This document shows positions 31,101 through 32,911 of a stretch of 32,911 bases of DNA, one piece after another. The stretch's first letter is position 1. Each line of letters begins with the position of its first letter. Source of the stretch: a virus; the IMG/VR virus record IMGVR_UViG_3300027881_000046, positions 1 through 32,911 of that record; one strand, 5' to 3'. The position numbers and the translations under genes were made by a program. The notes beneath the pieces are model-generated. The model did not search any database and had not been told where the DNA came from. It saw nothing but the letters and a program-made list of their open reading frames with translations.

Positions 31101-31425
31101 ACAAAACTTAAACGAATTAGCTTTTGAAATTCACAAAACAGCAATAGAAAAAGGATGGTGGAAAGGCAATCGCAACACGGGCGAGCTGCTATGCTTAATA
31201 CACAGCGAGGTCAGTGAAGCCTTGGAAGATTACCGAAATGATAAGATGCAACCATACTTGGACGATAAAGGTAAGCCGTGCGGTTTCCCTTCTGAATTGG
31301 CCGATATTATCATTAGAGTGCTCGACCTGTCTGCAAGCATGGGGCTTAATATTCAACATCAAGTATTGCAAAAAATGAAATACAACACTACCCGGACACA
31401 TAGGCATGGCGGCAAAAAATGTTAA
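31096..31425 (+). CDS. MazG-like nucleoside triphosphate pyrophosphohydrolase
   Basis: The protein has 109 residues from ATG 31096. It has the MazG metal motif: E38 and E41 in IHSEVSEALEDY, and E67 and D70 in SELADIIIRVLDL, plus YNTTRTHRHGGKKC at the end, a pattern typical of phage MazG-like proteins. These enzymes hydrolyse NTPs or dNTPs to monophosphates; in phages they may alter nucleotide or alarmone pools. AGGAG lies 8 nt upstream in the duplicated cassette. A GTG at 31087 is possible but lies inside the ribosome site. Confidence 0.88.
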   Translation: MKQNLNELAFEIHKTAIEKGWWKGNRNTGELLCLIHSEVSEALEDYRNDKMQPYLDDKGKPCGFPSELADIIIRVLDLSASMGLNIQHQVLQKMKYNTTRTHRHGGKKC

Positions 31426-31550
31426 TCGATGCCGTCAAAGAATTCCTGGAGCACTTCGACTATGCTCCTGTATACACTGGCAAGTATATGATTGATATTG
31501 AGGCGGTGAAGAAGTTGAGGGGTGCGGTTAAGAAAAGTGATATTGGATGA
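31419..31550 (+). CDS. 43-residue hypothetical protein
   Basis: ATG at 31419 overlaps the MazG stop (ATGTTAA) and the frame runs to TGA at 31548-31550. The protein starts MLIDAVKEFLEHFDYAPVYT, then GKYMIDIEAVKKLRGAVKKS. It is soluble, with two helices around a short aromatic strand. A GGCGG site precedes the start at about 6 nt. It is supported by the coupling and by the sensible composition; no family is recognised. Confidence 0.5.
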   Translation: MLIDAVKEFLEHFDYAPVYTGKYMIDIEAVKKLRGAVKKSDIG

Positions 31551-31576
31551 GGGTTTACGTATAACACATTGGAGCT

Positions 31577-31672
31577 AACCTGCAAGCCTTTAGCTGAGGG
31601 CTACTGTACACATGCAATTAAGCGGTAGCTGAAAAGGTGGTGGAATTGCAAGTAGGCGGGGCTTGTCAGGTT
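31577..31672 (+). ncRNA. Possible structured leader RNA before the 85-residue gene
   Basis: The 136 bases 31551-31686 have no gene. AACCTG-CAAGCC (31577-31588) pairs with GGCTTG-(T)-CAGGTT (31660-31672), a 12-bp stem with one bulge. Inside it TGCAATT (31613-31619) pairs with AATTGCA (31644-31650), and TAGC/GCTA can form a small hairpin near 31591-31603. A long closing stem with inner helices just before an AAGGAGG site and ATG is the layout of a regulatory leader. No riboswitch class is recognised; the pairings are found by eye only. Confidence 0.4.
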
Positions 31673-31686
31673 GAGAAGGAGGACGA

Positions 31687-31944
31687 ATGTATAACTATGA
31701 AACGGAAAAGCCGAAACTGTTGACTGATGAAGGACAAAAAATGGTAATAACAGTACTAAAAAATATACAGGAACTGTTGAAGAAATCGGGTGCATTTATG
31801 ACGTTTGCACCACTGAAAAACGTAAAATATGGTGACACATGGACTGCCCTTGCTATTATAGATAGGCTTGTAGAACTTGGAGAAATACGAGAGGTGACAG
31901 ATAAAGGTGTAGCAGGACAAGACCGGGTTTTTGTTTCTGCCTAA
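31687..31944 (+). CDS. Small hypothetical protein, possible winged helix
   Basis: The protein has 85 residues. After MYNYETEKPKLLTDEGQKMV it has two helices (VLKNIQELLKKSG, TWTALAIIDRLVELGEI) and a beta wing (REVTDKGVAGQDRVFVSA), which is the order of a winged-helix DNA-binding domain. AAGGAGG lies 6 nt before the ATG. It follows the possible leader RNA. The family is not recognised; the fold is inferred from pattern only. Confidence 0.75.
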   Translation: MYNYETEKPKLLTDEGQKMVITVLKNIQELLKKSGAFMTFAPLKNVKYGDTWTALAIIDRLVELGEIREVTDKGVAGQDRVFVSA

Positions 31945-31953
31945 ATTTAAAGC

Positions 31954-31980
31954 TCACCTGTTTGGCGGGTGAAAGGAGGG
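31954..31980 (+). promoter_or_regulatory. Hairpin adjoining a strong ribosome site
   Basis: TCACCTG (31954-31960) pairs with CGGGTGA (31966-31972), with one G-U pair and a TTTGG loop. AAAGGAGGG (31972-31980) begins at its last base. It may hold the ribosome site of the gene at 31985 open or closed. There is no T-run, so it is not a terminator. Confidence 0.4.
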
Positions 31981-31984
31981 AAAG

Positions 31985-32185
31985 ATGGAACATCACGGGA
32001 ATGAATTGCCCAAAAAAGATTTAACAATATTTGAGAGCGAGAACAGTGATGGGATAGTGAAATTAAAAAAACAGATAAATAGTATGATATGGGAAAATTC
32101 ACCTGGAAATTTAACGTTAACCGAAGCTGATAATTTGGCGTGCAGCATACTGAACATGATAGAATACGGAAAGGTTTCTACTTAA
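31985..32185 (+). CDS. Small hypothetical protein
   Basis: The protein has 66 residues: MEHHGNELPKKDLTIFESEN, then DGIVKLKKQINSMIWENSPG and a helix LTEADNLACSILNMIEYGKV. It is soluble and mostly helical. GGAGGG lies 4-5 nt before the ATG. No family is recognised. Its last codons run into the repeated ribosome-site segment used by the next gene. Confidence 0.7.
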   Translation: MEHHGNELPKKDLTIFESENSDGIVKLKKQINSMIWENSPGNLTLTEADNLACSILNMIEYGKVST

Positions 32186-32202
32186 CACATTGGAGCTACC
32201 CC

Positions 32203-32406
32203 ATGCCTAAAGACCGTTACGACTTCAAGGCCACAATGAACTACATGCGGGAAACAGGTGCTTGCGTTATCCGGTTCACCAAGATGTACGCAGAAGGGCT
32301 ACCGGTTGCCGTGTGTGGGCACAAAACAAAGATGTTGATAGAGATGGCCCGGTGGAGGTGGTTGCGGGTTCACGGGGAGCAGTTGGAAATGAAGCTCGGA
32401 CAATAA
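32203..32406 (+). CDS. Small basic hypothetical protein
   Basis: The protein has 67 residues: MPKDRYDFKATMNYMRETGA, CVIRFTKMYAEGLPVAVCGH, then KTKMLIEMARWRWLRVHGEQ. It is basic, with a beta-hairpin and a long C-terminal helix. The start at 32203 is chosen because GGAG (32192-32195) is 7 nt upstream; a GTG at 32140 would lie in the previous gene and has no site. It may bind nucleic acid, but no family is recognised. Confidence 0.72.
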   Translation: MPKDRYDFKATMNYMRETGACVIRFTKMYAEGLPVAVCGHKTKMLIEMARWRWLRVHGEQLEMKLGQ

Positions 32407-32427
32407 CTTTTTAAAGGGAGGGAGTGA

Positions 32428-32911
32428 GTGAAAGCGTTTAAAGGATTTAACCAAGATATGACATGTAGGGGGTTTCAGTATAAGGAAGGAGAGGTATATT
32501 CTACAAAAGAAAAGCCTAAATGTTGCACCCAAAACGGCTTCCATTCTTGCGAAAACCCGATAGATATTTTCGGGTATTACCCGCCAGGAAGCAGTGAATT
32601 TCACGAAGTAGAAATTGACGGGAATGTTGACCGTACAGGTGAAGATTCAAAGATCGCATCTTCGACGATAAAAATAGGGGCAGAAATTTCTATAAAATCA
32701 ATTATTGAGGCCGGAATATCTTTTGTTTTTGAAAAATGTAAATGGTCTAAAAAAAATAATACTACAGGGGATCGGTCAGGCTCACAGGCTACAGGGGATC
32801 AGTCAGGCTCACAGGCTACAGGGGATCGGTCAGGCTCACAGGCTACAGGGTATCAGTCAGGCTCACAGGCTACAGGGTATCGGTCAGGCTCACAGGCTAC
32901 AGGGGATCAGT
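32428..32911 (+). CDS. DUF7666-like protein with 9-residue repeats, cut by the window end
   Basis: GTG at 32428 has AAAGGGAGGG (32413-32422) upstream, and the frame is open to the last base (161 codons). Residues 1-95 (VKAFKGFNQDMTCRGFQYKE, EKPKCCTQNGFHSCENPIDI, SSEFHEVEIDGNVDRTGEDS) follow the DUF7666 pattern, with a FHSCENP motif common in these phage proteins. A basic Lys/Trp stretch (EKCKWSKKNN) leads to five full and one partial copies of TG[DY][RQ]SGSQA. In the family such repeats can run for dozens of copies and probably form a beta-solenoid. The function is unknown. The 3' end lies outside the window. Confidence 0.8.
   Translation, partial: MKAFKGFNQDMTCRGFQYKEGEVYSTKEKPKCCTQNGFHSCENPIDIFGYYPPGSSEFHEVEIDGNVDRTGEDSKIASSTIKIGAEISIKSIIEAGISFVFEKCKWSKKNNTTGDRSGSQATGDQSGSQATGDRSGSQATGYQSGSQATGYRSGSQATGDQ
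32764..32911 (+). repeat. 27-bp tandem coding repeats
   Basis: Five complete units start at 32764, 32791, 32818, 32845 and 32872, and a sixth begins at 32899 and is cut by the window end. Units are identical except codon 3 (GAT or TAT) and codon 4 (CGG or CAG). Codon 4 alternates strictly Arg, Gln, Arg, Gln, Arg, Gln. They lie end to end without spacers. Confidence 0.97.

Larger units (their letters stand above)
31562..32198 (+). repeat. 16-bp repeat TAACACATTGGAGCTA, two copies
   Basis: The segment is identical at 31562-31577 and 32183-32198, each preceded ten bases earlier by GGTTT. The second copy provides the ribosome site (GGAG) of the gene at 32203; the first precedes the folded leader and no ATG. 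It may be a mobile ribosome-site module or the trace of a lost gene. Confidence 0.75.

Noticed and set aside
31638-31672. tRNA-Leu gene on the + strand (AAGGTGGTGGAATTG like the D-arm of tRNA-Leu)
   Set aside because: The D-stem does not close, there is no anticodon stem, T-loop or 3' acceptor half, and a ribosome site and ATG follow at once. It is at most a look-alike or a decayed 5' half.
32140-32202. Longer GTG start for the gene at 32203
   Set aside because: It would lie within the previous gene without a ribosome site, while GGAG precedes the ATG at 32203.
32764-32911. CRISPR array
   Set aside because: The repeats are contiguous 27-bp units in an open frame, with no spacers.
32764-32911. 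Diversity-generating retroelement variable region
   Set aside because: Variation is limited to two codons in a regular order, no template copy or reverse transcriptase is seen, and changes are not focused on adenines.

Overview
The window looks like most of a tailed phage or prophage genome: a virion and lysis operon, a recombination operon, and the start of an accessory operon. Base composition is moderately AT-rich and the standard genetic code is used, with TGA working as a stop throughout. Gram-type ribosome binding sites (AGGAGG-like) precede most genes. The host cannot be named from the sequence. No integrase, repressor or replication initiator is visible, so temperate or lytic lifestyle is undecided. 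The architecture is a mosaic: a lambda-like packaging and head module (Nu1-type small terminase, GpA-type large terminase, lambda-type portal, ClpP-like protease with nested scaffold, gpD-like decoration protein, gpE-type capsid, gpFII-like joiner) is joined to a Mu-like contractile tail (gp38-like DUF2635, sheath gpL, tube gpM, gp41-type chaperone, tape measure, gpN, gpP, gp45, gp46, gp47, gp48, fibre). This implies a myovirus, probably with cos-type packaging.

Layout. 1-185: a non-coding lead with an AT-rich hairpin and four TGGCTAA repeats. 186-25566 (+): one long, tightly packed late operon. It starts with a ParB-methylase fusion, runs through packaging, head, two beta-helix fibre-like proteins placed between head and tail genes, the tail, the baseplate and a fibre, and ends with an amidase endolysin. 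Terminator-like hairpins follow the capsid, sheath and tube genes, and one sits in the last codons of the fibre gene. 25567-25669: back-to-back terminators where the two strands converge. 25670-29986 (-): a leftward operon, read from right to left, of a Cas4-like PD-(D/E)XK nuclease, RecT, a small protein, a Rad50/SbcC-like ATPase with a CxxC hook, a small HTH protein, a Cys-rich protein and a two-helix membrane protein. 29987-30117: a divergent promoter region with a near-consensus sigma-70 promoter to the right. 30118-32911 (+): an accessory operon of mostly small genes: an unknown, a DUF5131 radical-SAM-like protein, a 35-residue membrane peptide inside a duplicated start/stop cassette, a MazG-like pyrophosphohydrolase, several unknowns, a possible structured leader RNA, and a DUF7666-type protein that runs off the end in perfect 27-bp repeats.

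Several products arise by overlapping coding: a scaffold from an internal start in the protease gene, a -1 frameshift product of the tail chaperone gene (slippery T TTT TTC), and a possible holin-like peptide from an internal start at the 3' end of the amidase gene. The nuclease, RecT and ATPase probably form a recombination or repair set. The less explained parts are the DUF7666 repeat protein, the duplicated cassette at 30971-31100, the folded leader at 31577-31672 and the two fibre-like genes between head and tail.
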